NCBI GenBank assembly: GCA_003285105.1
Contig: CP030158.1
Span: forward strand, 2,800,664-2,864,663
DNA length: 64,000 nt
Direction: 5' to 3'
Source of the DNA: Roseithermus sacchariphilus
GTDB lineage: Bacteria > Bacteroidota > Rhodothermia > Rhodothermales > MEBIC09517
The translations under genes were made by a program, and so were the position numbers. Each line of letters starts with the position of its first letter. Positions within the stretch are counted from its first letter, which is position 1. The notes below the pieces were generated by a model that was given only the letters and a program-made list of their open reading frames with translations, was not told where the DNA came from and made no database searches. Positions 37,997 to 47,060 of this stretch are shown here, one piece after another.

Positions 37997-38764
37997 GTGC
38001 CCGGTCGTCCCTACGTGCTCGCTGAAGCCACCTGGAAAACGGTGCGAGAAACCCCGTACGACGTCGCCGTCCTGCCCTGGGGGGCCACGGAGGCGCACAA
38101 CTACCACCTGCCCTATGGCACCGACACGTATCAGTGCGATTACGTGGCGGCCGAGGCGGCACGCCGGGCATGGGAGGCCGGCGCACGAGTGATCGTGCTG
38201 CCCACGGTGCCCTTCGGCGTGAACACCGGGCAGCTGGACATCAAGCTGGACATCAACATGAACCCGAGCACGCAGGCGGCCATCCTGCGGGACGTGGTCG
38301 ATGTGCTGGCCCGGCAGCAGATCCCCCGGCTGGTGGTCATGAACGGACATGGGGGCAACCACTTCCGGCAAATGCTGCGGGAACTGCAGGCTGCCTTTCC
38401 CTCGGTCTTCCTCTGCACGCTGAACTGGTACGAGGCCGCGGATGTTCATGCGTTCTTCGACGAGCCGGGCGATCATGCCGGCGAGATGGAGACGAGCGCG
38501 ATGATGCACATCGCCCCGGATCTGGTGCGGCCGCTGGAGGAGGCCGGCGACGGAGCGGCCCGGTCGTTCCGGGTCTACGGGCTGCGGCAGGGCTGGGTCT
38601 GGGCGCAGCGGGCGTGGAGCCAGGTCACGCAGGATACCGGCGTCGGCAATCCGGCCCTCGCCTCGGCCGACAAAGGCCGGCGCTTCCTGGACGCAGTCGC
38701 CACCGAAATCAGCCGTTTTCTGGTCGATCTGGCCCGCACGGACCCGGCCGATCTGTACGGCTGA
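37997..38764 (+). CDS. Creatininase-family amidohydrolase
   Basis: A 255-residue metal-dependent amidohydrolase of the creatininase fold, which also includes ArfB and MftE. Metal-site motifs are WGATEAHNYHLPYGTD, the LVVMNGHGGNHFRQML stretch, and HAGEMETSAMMHIAPDLV with the conserved Glu. It begins with GTG at 37997. No riboflavin, mycofactocin or creatine genes lie nearby, so the substrate is unknown. It is followed 169 bases later by a sugar-dehydrogenase-like lipoprotein gene on the same strand. Confidence 0.85.
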   Translation: MPGRPYVLAEATWKTVRETPYDVAVLPWGATEAHNYHLPYGTDTYQCDYVAAEAARRAWEAGARVIVLPTVPFGVNTGQLDIKLDINMNPSTQAAILRDVVDVLARQQIPRLVVMNGHGGNHFRQMLRELQAAFPSVFLCTLNWYEAADVHAFFDEPGDHAGEMETSAMMHIAPDLVRPLEEAGDGAARSFRVYGLRQGWVWAQRAWSQVTQDTGVGNPALASADKGRRFLDAVATEISRFLVDLARTDPADLYG

Positions 38765-38933
38765 GCGTGTGCGCCCTTGTCCCGGATCCCATCGCCATCG
38801 TACCTTCCCCGGCGCGGGTCGCCCCGCCCCGCAAGGCCCGTCATCGCCTTCACCCGGATCGGGCCGCCGGTGCTCTCTCCGGGGCGGTTCGGCCCGACGT
38901 CTTCTGTCCCTGCCTGCTCAACCCTCCGATCTG

Positions 38934-40226
38934 ATGCGTTCTTTCCTACGACATCCGCTGATGCGCTCCGGGCTCGTCCCCTGTCTGCTCCTGGGTCTGG
39001 CCGCGTGCAACACGGCCCCGGACGGTCCGGCCTGTGACCCCGACAACGGCGGGCTGACGCTCCCGGACGGCTTCTGCGCGTGGGTCGTGGCCGATAGCCT
39101 GGGCCCGGGCCGTCACCTCACCGTGGCCGAGAACGGCGACATCTACCTGATGCTGAGCCAGACCCGCGACGACGGAACCGGCGCCGTGGCGCTGCGGGAC
39201 GTCGACCAGGACGGCCGGGCCGATAGCATCGTGTATTTCAACCCGTATGCGGGCACGGGCATCGACCTGCACGACGGGTATCTCTACGTGGCCCCGGATA
39301 CGGCTGTCTTTCGGTACCGCCGGCAGCCGGGCGAGTTGATCCCCGGCGGCGAGGCGGAGCCCATCGTGGTCGATCTCCCGAAGCAGGGTAGCCATGCCGC
39401 CAAATCCCTCGCCTTCGACGAGGCCGGGCATCTCTACGTCAACATCGGCGCGCCCGCCAACGCCTGCCAGGAGCAGCGCCGCACCGCCGGGTCTCCCGGC
39501 CTGGACCCGTGCCCGCTGCTGGAGGAGCATGGCGGAGTCTGGCGCTTCAGCGCCAGCACCCCCAACCAGACGCCCGCCGACGGGGGGATGCGCTATGCGA
39601 CCGGCGCGCGGAACCTCGTCGCGCTCGAATGGAGCCGGGCCTTCGATGCCCTTTACGGCGTCCAGCACGGCCGCGACCAGCTCTCGCAGCTCTGGCCGGA
39701 TCTCTTCACCGAAGAGCAGAATGCCGAGTTGCCGGCCGAGGAGTTCTTCAAGATCGACGAAGGCGACGATTTTGGCTGGCCGTATTGCTATTACGACCAC
39801 CTGCAGGGCAAGAAAGTGCTGGCCCCGGAGTACGGAGGCGACGGCACGGAGGTCGGTCGCTGCGCTGACGTCGAGGATCCGATCCTGGCCTTCCCGGGGC
39901 ACTGGGCCCCCAACGACCTGCGCTTCTACGAGGCCACGGCGTTCCCCGAGCGCTACCACAACGGGGCGTTCATCGCTTTCCACGGCTCCTGGAACCGGGC
40001 GCCGCTGGAGCAGGCCGGCTACAACGTCGTCTTCGTCCCCATGGAGAACGGCCTGCCGTCGGGCGACTGGGAGGTGTTCGCGTCAGGCTTCCCCGGCACG
40101 GAACGCCTCGCCTCGCCCGGCGATGCGCGCTACCGCCCCACCGGCCTCGCCGTGGGGCCGGACGGCTCGCTCTACATCTCGGATTCGCGGCAGGGGCGCA
40201 TCTGGCGCGTGCGCTACACGGGCTGA
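38934..40226 (+). CDS. PQQ-type sugar (sorbosone) dehydrogenase-like lipoprotein
   Basis: A 430-residue lipoprotein (signal peptide, lipobox GLAAC, Cys at about residue 23) with a six-bladed beta-propeller of the glucose/sorbosone dehydrogenase family. Visible stretches are GIDLHDGYLYVAPDTAVFRY, HAAKSLAFDEAGHLYVNIGA, ATGARNLVALEWS and TGLAVGPDGSLYISDSRQGR, plus FAFHGSWNR-like FIAFHGSWNRAPLEQAGYNV. It probably oxidises a sugar or aldehyde in the periplasm with PQQ; cofactor and substrate are not proven. The ATG at 38934 gives the signal peptide. A strong terminator follows. Confidence 0.85.
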   Translation: MRSFLRHPLMRSGLVPCLLLGLAACNTAPDGPACDPDNGGLTLPDGFCAWVVADSLGPGRHLTVAENGDIYLMLSQTRDDGTGAVALRDVDQDGRADSIVYFNPYAGTGIDLHDGYLYVAPDTAVFRYRRQPGELIPGGEAEPIVVDLPKQGSHAAKSLAFDEAGHLYVNIGAPANACQEQRRTAGSPGLDPCPLLEEHGGVWRFSASTPNQTPADGGMRYATGARNLVALEWSRAFDALYGVQHGRDQLSQLWPDLFTEEQNAELPAEEFFKIDEGDDFGWPYCYYDHLQGKKVLAPEYGGDGTEVGRCADVEDPILAFPGHWAPNDLRFYEATAFPERYHNGAFIAFHGSWNRAPLEQAGYNVVFVPMENGLPSGDWEVFASGFPGTERLASPGDARYRPTGLAVGPDGSLYISDSRQGRIWRVRYTG

Positions 40227-40252
40227 TTGCCCTCGCCTGCGATGAGGTCCAC

Positions 40253-40286
40253 GCCCCCGTTGCCGCTCCGGTGACGGGGGCTTTTT
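40253..40286 (+). terminator. Terminator after the sorbosone-dehydrogenase-like gene
   Basis: Stem GCCCCCGT/ACGGGGGC (40253-40260 with 40274-40281) with a 13-nt loop and TTTTT (40282-40286). It separates two convergent genes. Confidence 0.85.
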
Positions 40287-40308
40287 CGGTGGCTCCGGTC
40301 GGATCGCC

Positions 40309-41058
40309 TCAGAAGGCATAGGTGCCCAGTTCCTCGCCCAGCTCGGTCGCGGCGAAGTGGGCGCGGGCCTCGGCGAGGTCGGCCTCGGTGAGGCCGGGGG
40401 GGAGATGGACGAGCAGCAGCCGCCGGGCGTGGGCCTCGCGGGCCACGCGGGCCGCCTGCTCCGGCGACGAGTGCACACCGGCCACGTAGCCGTTGGCCTC
40501 GTGGACGAGCAGGTCGGCCTCTCGACCCAGCTCCACCACCGACGGGGTCGGTTCCGTATCGCAGGAGTAGGCGACCACGCCGCCGCTGGTTTTGCTCTCG
40601 ATGCGCAGCCCGATGTTCGGGACGGGATGCACGACCGGGGCGGCGGTGATCCGCCAGTGCACATCCTCCAGCACCAGCGCGCCCGGCGTGTGGGGCACCT
40701 CGTGCCAGATCCTCTCGGGCAGGCCTTCCCAGGTGCTCGTGTCGAAGGTGGCAAAGGTGCGCCGGGCCTGGTCGAGCGCCGCGTGGATGCCATAGATCGG
40801 GATCGGGCGGCGGCGCGGGGCGAGCCAGATCTTCTCCATGAACAGCGGAAAGCCGCCTACATGGTCCGGGTGCTCGTGGGTGATGATCAGGGCCTCGATG
40901 GTGTCCAGCGCGATCCCGGCGGCCAGGAGGCGTTGCACGACGTCCCCGCCGCAATCGATGACGACGGTCGACGGGCCGTCGGTGACGGCGAGCATGGTGG
41001 TGGTGCGGTGCGGGTCGCTGATGGAGGCCCCGGTGCCGAGGAGGTGAAGCTGAGGCAT
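40309..41058 (-). CDS. Metallo-beta-lactamase-fold hydrolase (RNase Z-like)
   Basis: A 249-residue two-metal hydrolase. N-terminal MPQLHLLGTGASISDPHRTT is typical of the RNase Z/arylsulfatase-like branch, and the metal motif THEHPDHVGGFPLF (HxHxDH) is intact. Later ligands are likely in APVVHPVPNIGLR, YSCDTEPT and LVHEANG. Without the RNase Z exosite, tRNA 3' processing cannot be assumed. The ATG at 41058 was chosen since upstream sequence is read in another frame by the polyprenyl synthase gene, which ends 42 bases upstream, so the two may be co-transcribed. Confidence 0.85.
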   Translation of the reverse strand: MPQLHLLGTGASISDPHRTTTMLAVTDGPSTVVIDCGGDVVQRLLAAGIALDTIEALIITHEHPDHVGGFPLFMEKIWLAPRRRPIPIYGIHAALDQARRTFATFDTSTWEGLPERIWHEVPHTPGALVLEDVHWRITAAPVVHPVPNIGLRIESKTSGGVVAYSCDTEPTPSVVELGREADLLVHEANGYVAGVHSSPEQAARVAREAHARRLLLVHLPPGLTEADLAEARAHFAATELGEELGTYAF

Positions 41059-41099
41059 GACGATCAGAGGCCTGAGGGGATGGGAACGGCTGCGTGCGG

Positions 41100-42137
41100 C
41101 TACCGCTTGCGCCGGATGGTGTACTGGACCAGCCCGATCAGCGCATCGCGGGCCTCGTTCGAGGGAAACGTTTCCAGGATGGCGCGGGCCTCGTCCGCCA
41201 GCGCGTGCATGCGCTGCTCGGCATACGCAATGCCCCCCAGCTCGTGCACGAACGTCGCCACCTCGCGGACGTCCGCCCGGCGCTTGGTGCGCTTGCGGAC
41301 GATCTTCATGATCCGCCGCCGGTCGGACCGCTCGGCCTGCTGCAGGGCGTGGATCAGCGGCAGGGTCATCTTCTTCTCCTTCAGGTCGATGCCCAGCGGC
41401 TTGCCGACGTCCTCCAGGCCGAAGTCGAACAGGTCGTCGCGGATCTGGAACGCCAGCCCCAGCTTTTCGCCCATCGTACCCATACGCTCGACGGCGTCCT
41501 CGTCGTCCGTGACGCTGAGGGCGCCGCAGCGGGTGCAGGCCGCGATGAGCGAGGCCGTCTTGTCGGAGATGATCTGGAAGTACGTCGCCTCGTCGATGTC
41601 CAGCCGGCGGGCCTTCTCGATCTGGAGCAGCTCGCCCTCGCTCATGCGCCGGATGGCGTTGGACAGCGTGTGCAGCAGGTCGTAATCCCGGTGGTCCAGC
41701 GCCAGCAGCAGCCCCCGGCTGAGCAGGAAATCCCCGAACAGCACGGCGATCTTGTTCTTCCACAGGGCATTGATCGAGAAGACACCCCGCCGCGTTTCGG
41801 CCTCGTCGACGACGTCGTCGTGGACCAGCGTGGCCGAGTGCAGCAACTCGACGAGGGCCGCCCCGCGGTAGCTGCGTTCGGTCGTCGGGCCGCACATCTT
41901 GGCGGCGAGCAGGACCAGCATCGGGCGGAATCGCTTGCCCTTCTGCCCCACCAGGTATCCGGCAATCCGGGTCAGCAGCGGCACCCGCGAGGCCATCGCT
42001 TCTTCGTAGTACCGTTCGAAGTGCACCATCTCGTCCGCCACGGGGCGGCGGATTTCGTCCAGCGTGCGGGGTAGCCGGGCGGGTTCCACGGTGCCGGTGG
42101 ACGAGGGGGGGGCGGAAAGCGTGGGGAGTTCAGCCAT
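41100..42137 (-). CDS. Polyprenyl diphosphate synthase
   Basis: A trans-prenyltransferase that builds the side chain of menaquinone or other long isoprenoids from IPP. It has 345 residues. Motifs are GKRFRPMLVLL, the first aspartate-rich motif HDDVVDEAETRRG and the second, FQIRDDLFDF. The sequence resembles IspB/HepT-type octaprenyl or heptaprenyl synthases; the chain length cannot be read from sequence. An ATG start with an AT-rich region (42160s) upstream suggests it leads the unit with the MBL hydrolase downstream. Confidence 0.93.
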   Translation of the reverse strand: MAELPTLSAPPSSTGTVEPARLPRTLDEIRRPVADEMVHFERYYEEAMASRVPLLTRIAGYLVGQKGKRFRPMLVLLAAKMCGPTTERSYRGAALVELLHSATLVHDDVVDEAETRRGVFSINALWKNKIAVLFGDFLLSRGLLLALDHRDYDLLHTLSNAIRRMSEGELLQIEKARRLDIDEATYFQIISDKTASLIAACTRCGALSVTDDEDAVERMGTMGEKLGLAFQIRDDLFDFGLEDVGKPLGIDLKEKKMTLPLIHALQQAERSDRRRIMKIVRKRTKRRADVREVATFVHELGGIAYAEQRMHALADEARAILETFPSNEARDALIGLVQYTIRRKR

Positions 42138-42313
42138 CGGGGCCGGGCAGACGGGGGATTTTCAGATTTTTTTGAAACCTGGCGGGGATATACGCCTCGT
42201 TCTCCGCAGATGTTTTGCCGGGGGCGGCGAAATGTGAGCGGCCGGCCGGTCGTCGTTGCGCCCGTCGAAACAGCCTTCGCCCGTTGCCGGTCGGGGTGAG
42301 GCCGGCGTTCGAG

Positions 42314-43342
42314 TCAGCCGAAGTGGTAGGGGGTTCGGCGCAGCAGGAGCAGGAAGAAGGGCACGCCGACGAGTGCCATCACGACGCCGACGGGCAGTTC
42401 CTCGGCCGGGAGCACGGCCCGTGCGCCGAGGTCGGCCCAGAGCAGCAGCAGCGCGCCGCCGAGGAAGCTGAGCGGCAGGAGCCGCCGGTGTGGGACGCCG
42501 ACCAGCGAGCGCAGCACGTGCGGTACGATGAGCCCCACGAAGCCGATGGCGCCGGAGGTGGCGACGAGGACGCCGGTGACGAGCGCGGCCAGGACGATGA
42601 CGAGCCGCTTGGTGGTTTCCACGGGGATGCCCAGGCTGTGGGCCTGCTCCTCGCCCAGCAGCAGCGCGTCGAGCGGCCGGGCCAGCGCCAGCAGCGCGAG
42701 CCCACCGGCCAGGGTGACGGCCGCCGGCAGCGGGAGGACCTCCCAGCGCGCCCCACTCAGCGAGCCCAGCAGAAAGAACAGCAGGGTGCGCAGCTTGTCG
42801 GGCTCCGGCGAGGCGAACGTGGCGAAGGCGGTGATCGCCCCCATGAGCGACGACATCACCACCCCGGCCAGCAGCAGCCGGGTGACGGAGACGGTGCCAC
42901 GGACGCGGGCGACGAGGTAGACGAGCGTGATGGCGGCGAGGCCGCCCAGAAAGGCCGCCAGCGAGAAGGTGACGGCCTGCGCCAGCAGCGGGGGGAGGAA
43001 GCCGAGGTAGAACAGCGACACCCCCGCGGAGGCGCCGCTGGAGAGGCCCAGGATGTACGGTTCGGCCAGCGGGTTGCGCACCAGCGCCTGCATGGCGGCG
43101 CCGATCACGGCCAGCCCACCGCCGACCACGAGGGCCAGCAGCACCCGGGGCGTGCGGAGGTCCCAGACGATCCGGTCGATGGCCGGCGGCAGGCCGGCGC
43201 CGTCGTACAGCCCGAGGTGGGCGGCGTAGACCCGGAGCACGTCGGCCGGAGCGAGGTCGACGCTGCCGACGGCCACCGAGAGCGCCACGGACAGCGGGAG
43301 CAGGAGCAGCAGGGTGCCGGTGACGAGCAGGGTCCGGTTCAT
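42314..43342 (-). CDS. FecCD-family ABC permease (cobalamin/iron-siderophore type)
   Basis: A 342-residue inner-membrane permease with about ten spans, family BtuC/FecCD. Conserved stretches are RTPRVLLALVVGGGLAVIGA, MQALVRNPLAEPYILGLSSG and GAIGFVGLIVPHVLRSLVG. Its ATG overlaps the stop of the binding-protein gene by 4 bases (ATGA), so the two are translationally coupled. The partner ATPase is not adjacent. Substrate is cobalamin or a ferric siderophore; no riboswitch is visible to decide. Confidence 0.92.
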   Translation of the reverse strand: MNRTLLVTGTLLLLLPLSVALSVAVGSVDLAPADVLRVYAAHLGLYDGAGLPPAIDRIVWDLRTPRVLLALVVGGGLAVIGAAMQALVRNPLAEPYILGLSSGASAGVSLFYLGFLPPLLAQAVTFSLAAFLGGLAAITLVYLVARVRGTVSVTRLLLAGVVMSSLMGAITAFATFASPEPDKLRTLLFFLLGSLSGARWEVLPLPAAVTLAGGLALLALARPLDALLLGEEQAHSLGIPVETTKRLVIVLAALVTGVLVATSGAIGFVGLIVPHVLRSLVGVPHRRLLPLSFLGGALLLLWADLGARAVLPAEELPVGVVMALVGVPFFLLLLRRTPYHFG

Positions 43343-44280
43343 GGCCGGGAGGAGGGCGGCGGCATCCAGGGCGGGAGGCCGTCGGGGTGGAGGACCCGGG
43401 CCAGCGCGTAGGCGCCTTCCACGAGGCGCGGGCCGGGGCGGAGCAGCAGGTCGGGGTCGAGGCTGTAGATGCGCCCCTTCCGGACGGCGGGGACGACGTC
43501 CCACGAGGGATGCAGCGCCAGCAGCCGGGCCGGGTCGTAGGCCGTCCCGAAGGCCCCGACGATGACGTCGGGCGCTGCGGTCAGCACGAATTCGTCGCTC
43601 AGGATGGGGGCCGGCGTGTCGAGGGCGGCGGTGAGGCTTTCGCCCCCGGCCGCCTCGATCAGAGTGTGGATGTAGCTGCCCGCCCCGAAGGCGAAGAGCG
43701 TCTGGTCGCCGATGAGGAACAGCACACGGGGGCGTTCGGGGAGGCCGGCGGACCAGGCGGCTAGCCGGTCGAGTCGGGCGCGCAGGGAATCCGCGGTCCG
43801 GCGGGCCCGGTCGGCGGTGTGGAGCAAGGCCCCGACGGTGCGCAGCCCGTCGAGCACGTCGTCTACCGAGCCGAAGTGGAAGAAGTAGGTGGGGATGCCC
43901 AGCGCGGCGAAGGTGTCGGCGTCGCGCGGGTTGTTGACCTGGTCGGTAGCCAGGACGAGCTGCGGCTGGAGTGTGGCGACGAACTCGAAATCGACGGGGA
44001 GCGCGCTGAAGCGGGGGAGCCGTTCGACGGCCGGCGGGTAATCGTCGGCCGTGCTGGCGGCGACGAGCCGGTCCCCGGCACCGGCGGCAAAGACCAGCTC
44101 GGTCAGGTTGGGGGCCAGCGTGATGACCCGCCGGATGGTGTCCGGCAGGCTCACCCGGCGGCCGAGGTCGTCGGTGACCGTGCGCCCGGCGGGGGGCACG
44201 GGGTCGGCCGGTGCACAGCCCGGACCGGCGAGGCCGGCCAGCAGCAGGCTCGCAACCACGAGGGCACGAAGGACGATCAT
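43339..44280 (-). CDS. Periplasmic binding protein of a cobalamin/iron-type ABC importer
   Basis: A 313-residue BtuF/FhuD-type binding protein. A signal peptide ends near GPGC, so it is probably a lipoprotein (Cys at about residue 22). Family stretches are VTDDLGRRVSLPDTIRRVIT, LAPNLTELVFAAGAGDRLVA, LGIPTYFFHFGSVDDVL and GGESLTAALDTPAPILSDEF. The ATG at 44280 gives a clean signal peptide. It overlaps the permease gene by 4 bases and is divergent from the lipid kinase gene with 112 bases between. BtuF-like spacing favours cobalamin, but ferric siderophores remain possible. Confidence 0.9.
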   Translation of the reverse strand: MIVLRALVVASLLLAGLAGPGCAPADPVPPAGRTVTDDLGRRVSLPDTIRRVITLAPNLTELVFAAGAGDRLVAASTADDYPPAVERLPRFSALPVDFEFVATLQPQLVLATDQVNNPRDADTFAALGIPTYFFHFGSVDDVLDGLRTVGALLHTADRARRTADSLRARLDRLAAWSAGLPERPRVLFLIGDQTLFAFGAGSYIHTLIEAAGGESLTAALDTPAPILSDEFVLTAAPDVIVGAFGTAYDPARLLALHPSWDVVPAVRKGRIYSLDPDLLLRPGPRLVEGAYALARVLHPDGLPPWMPPPSSRP

Positions 44281-44392
44281 CCGGGGGGAGGGGGCTGGGA
44301 GGAGAAGCCGGGGGCGCTGAAGATACGGTCCCCTCGGTTCAGTTTGGCCGGGCAAGTCCGGCGGCGTATGTTTTCGCGAAACGCTAAACGAC

Positions 44393-45325
44393 ATGACGCT
44401 TGGTATCATCTTCAATCCCACGGCCGGACGCGGCCGGGCGGGTCGCCAGCGGGCGCGCCTCGAAGACGGCCTGCGCCGTCGCGGCGTTCCCTTCCGGCTG
44501 TGGGAGACGCCGGCCCCGGCCACCGGGGCCGGTCTGGCCCTCCGCGCCGCCGCGCAGTGTGACGCCGTGATCGCCGCCGGAGGCGACGGCACGGTGCACG
44601 AGGTCAGCGCCGGGCTGCTCGAAGGCGGCGGCGACCGGCCGCTCGGGGTGCTGCCGCTGGGGACCGGCAACGACTTCGCCCGGGCGGTGGGGATGCCGCC
44701 CGCCCTGGAGGAGGCCCTCGACGCCCTGCTGGCGGCCCGCCCGGTGTGCATCGACCACGGCCGGCTGGAGGCCGACACCCCCCACGGCCGGCTGACCCGG
44801 ACCTTCGTCAACGGCGTGGGCATCGGGCTGGATGCCGAGGTGGCCGCCCGGGCCATGCAGCACAAACGCCTGCCGGGGGTGCTCAGCTACCTCGTGGCCG
44901 CCCTCCGCGCGGTGCCGCGCTGGCAGGCGCCCGCGGCCGAGGTGACGCTGGAGCCCGGCGAGGCCGACGAGCAGCGCTGGTCCGGACCGCTGCTGTTGCT
45001 GGCCGTCGGCAACGGGCCGTCGGCCGGCGGAGGGTTCCGGCTGACGCCGGCGGCCTGCCTGGCCGATGGCCGGCTCGACGTATGCCGGGTGCAGGCCATG
45101 CCGCTGCGGCGTGTGTGGCCGCTGATCCCGGCCGCCCTCCGCGGGCAGCACGGCCGCGCCCCCGAGGTGGCCCTGGAACGTGTCCGGGAACTGCATATCC
45201 GCACGATGCGCCCCGTCCCCGTCCACCTGGACGGGGAGCTGCTCACCCGCGCGGCCCACACCGTCCGCCTGCACGTCCAGCCCGGCGGGCTCCGCCTGCT
45301 ACGGCCCTGTTACGATTCGAAATGA
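44393..45325 (+). CDS. Diacylglycerol/lipid kinase family protein
   Basis: A 310-residue soluble lipid kinase (YegS/DgkB family). The ATP-binding start is IIFNPTAGRGRAGRQRARLE, the hallmark is AAGGDGTVHEVSAGLLEGG, followed by LPLGTGNDFARAVGMP; the C-terminus has the VNGVGIGLDAEVAAR and HLDGELL stretches. It phosphorylates diacylglycerol or a related lipid; the exact lipid is unknown. It is followed by the NtrC-type regulator, whose frame overlaps its stop if an upstream ATG at 45322 is used. Confidence 0.92.
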   Translation: MTLGIIFNPTAGRGRAGRQRARLEDGLRRRGVPFRLWETPAPATGAGLALRAAAQCDAVIAAGGDGTVHEVSAGLLEGGGDRPLGVLPLGTGNDFARAVGMPPALEEALDALLAARPVCIDHGRLEADTPHGRLTRTFVNGVGIGLDAEVAARAMQHKRLPGVLSYLVAALRAVPRWQAPAAEVTLEPGEADEQRWSGPLLLLAVGNGPSAGGGFRLTPAACLADGRLDVCRVQAMPLRRVWPLIPAALRGQHGRAPEVALERVRELHIRTMRPVPVHLDGELLTRAAHTVRLHVQPGGLRLLRPCYDSK

Positions 45326-45453
45326 CGGCGGGTGAACCCGCCCGAACGACCACGGAAAATTCGCGCGCGCAGCTTTATCCCCGGCCCGATCGACCGATAC
45401 CGGCATTACAGTTTTTCCGAGGCCATCCCCGAAGCTGTCATCTACCGGATTTC

Positions 45454-46860
45454 GTGAAGAAGCGCATTTTTGTTGTCGACGACGAGCCCAAGCTGGGGGA
45501 ACTCTTTGTCACGGTCCTGCGGCGAGACGGCTACGAGGCGCAGTCCTTCCTGAGCCCCACGGCCATGCTGGAGCGCATCGACGCCGGCGATCCCCCGCAC
45601 GTGATTCTGGCCGATCTGATGATGCCGGACCTGAACGGCATCGAGCTGATCGGGGCGCTGAAGGAGCGCAAGCTGCAGGTGCCCGTCATCATCATGACCG
45701 CGCATTCGTCGGTCAAGACGGCCGTCGAGGCCATGCAGATCGGGGCGTTCCACTACCTCCAGAAGCCCATCAACCTGGAGGAGATGCGGGCGCTCCTGAA
45801 GAAGGCGCTGGACCTCTACGACACGGAGAAGCCGGCGGCGCGACGCTCCGGTGCCTCGCGGCCATCTGCGGCGTCCTCCGGCCCGTCCTCCTCGGCCTAT
45901 CCCATCTGCGGCATCCTGGGCGAGAGCCCGGCGATCCGGGAGGTCCGGGCCATCATCGAGACGCTGCGCGGCGTGCCCAACACCACCGTCCTCATCCGCG
46001 GGGAAACCGGCACCGGCAAGAACCTCGTGGCCAAGACGATCCATTACAACTCGACCTACAACGCGGGGCGGTTCATGGAGATCAACTGTGCCGCGTTGCC
46101 GGACAACCTCCTGGAGGCCGAGCTGTTCGGGTTCGAGAAGGGCGCCTTCACCGATGCCCGCGCCTCGAAGCCCGGCCTGCTCGAAATCGCCGACGGCGGT
46201 ACGGTCTTCCTCGATGAGATCGACTCGATGAGCCTGGCGCTCCAGGCCAAGCTGCTCTCCTTCCTCGAAAGCCGTACCTTCCGCCGCCTCGGCGGGGTGG
46301 ACGACATCCGGGTCACCACGCGCATCCTGTGTGCCACGAACGCCAACCTGGAGGAGCGCGTGATGCAGAAGGAGTTCCGCAAGGACCTCTTCTTCCGCAT
46401 CAACGTGGTCAACCTGCACCTCCCGCCGCTGCGCCTGATGGGCCGGGACATCCTCACCATCGCCGACGAGATCCTGCACCAGTTTGCCCGCGAACTCGGC
46501 CGCGACGTGGAGGGCTTCACCGAAGCCGCCCGGGAGAAGCTCCGCGCTCACGCCTGGCCGGGCAACGTCCGCGAGCTGCGCAACGTGCTCGAACGGGCCA
46601 TCATCTTCGCCCGCGGCCCGCAGATCGACGCCGACGACCTGTTGCTCTCGTCCTTCGACGGGCTGGATTTCTCCGGGTCGAACAACGGGACGTTCCAGTT
46701 TCCCACGGGTGCCACGCTCGAGGAGCTGGAGCAGGCCTACATCCTCCACACGCTCAAGACCGTCAACTCGAGCTACGCGGAGGTCGCGGACATCCTCGGG
46801 ATCTCCAAGAAGACGCTCTGGGAGAAGCGGAAACGGTACAACCTGGACGCGCAGGTCTGA
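45454..46860 (+). CDS. NtrC-family sigma-54-dependent response regulator (GAFTDA variant)
   Basis: A 468-residue regulator with three domains. The receiver (about 1-120) has acidic DDE residues 9-11, the phospho-acceptor Asp54 (LADLMMPDL) and the conserved Lys in LQKP. A Ser/Ala/Pro linker follows. The AAA+ domain (about 150-390) has Walker A GETGTGKN (about 183-190) and Walker B TVFLDEID. A Fis-type helix-turn-helix is at 440-465. The sigma-54 contact loop reads GAFTDA instead of GAFTGA. The GTG start was chosen as the canonical N-terminus; an ATG at 45322 would add 44 unlikely residues. No histidine kinase is adjacent. Confidence 0.92.
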   Translation: MKKRIFVVDDEPKLGELFVTVLRRDGYEAQSFLSPTAMLERIDAGDPPHVILADLMMPDLNGIELIGALKERKLQVPVIIMTAHSSVKTAVEAMQIGAFHYLQKPINLEEMRALLKKALDLYDTEKPAARRSGASRPSAASSGPSSSAYPICGILGESPAIREVRAIIETLRGVPNTTVLIRGETGTGKNLVAKTIHYNSTYNAGRFMEINCAALPDNLLEAELFGFEKGAFTDARASKPGLLEIADGGTVFLDEIDSMSLALQAKLLSFLESRTFRRLGGVDDIRVTTRILCATNANLEERVMQKEFRKDLFFRINVVNLHLPPLRLMGRDILTIADEILHQFARELGRDVEGFTEAAREKLRAHAWPGNVRELRNVLERAIIFARGPQIDADDLLLSSFDGLDFSGSNNGTFQFPTGATLEELEQAYILHTLKTVNSSYAEVADILGISKKTLWEKRKRYNLDAQV

Positions 46861-46864
46861 CCGT

Positions 46865-46913
46865 TCCGGCGGCTCAGGCCGTGACCTTGCGGTACTGGCG
46901 GACGGCGAGGGTG
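46865..46913. repeat. Left 49-bp direct repeat (duplicated permease 3' end)
   Basis: 49 bases identical to 47395-47443. It contains 37 bp of permease-coding sequence, its stop codon and the 9 bases beyond it. It begins 4 bases after the stop of the NtrC-type gene and its reading frame is interrupted at 46914, so it is the duplicate copy. Confidence 0.97.
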
Positions 46914-46966
46914 CATAATACTATTGAGTCATAGGTGGAAGGCAGCCTCACAATGGTAGTTGATTT

Positions 46967-46972
46967 TATAAT
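46967..46972 (+). promoter_or_regulatory. Candidate -10 element inside the insert
   Basis: TATAAT occurs 94 bases before the start of the small gene, in the most AT-rich part of the insert. No matching -35 was found. It would give the cassette its own promoter. Confidence 0.3.
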
Positions 46973-47060
46973 CATTGCACCATGGTCTTGATTTTTAGTA
47001 GCTAGGTTTTATGTTGGCGTTTAGGTCTTATGTCCTCATGTCCTTAGCTGCTTTTTGACC

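Noticed and set aside
44281..44392. Cobalamin riboswitch upstream of the binding-protein gene
   Set aside because: The gap is only 112 bases and I see no B12-box-like sequence.
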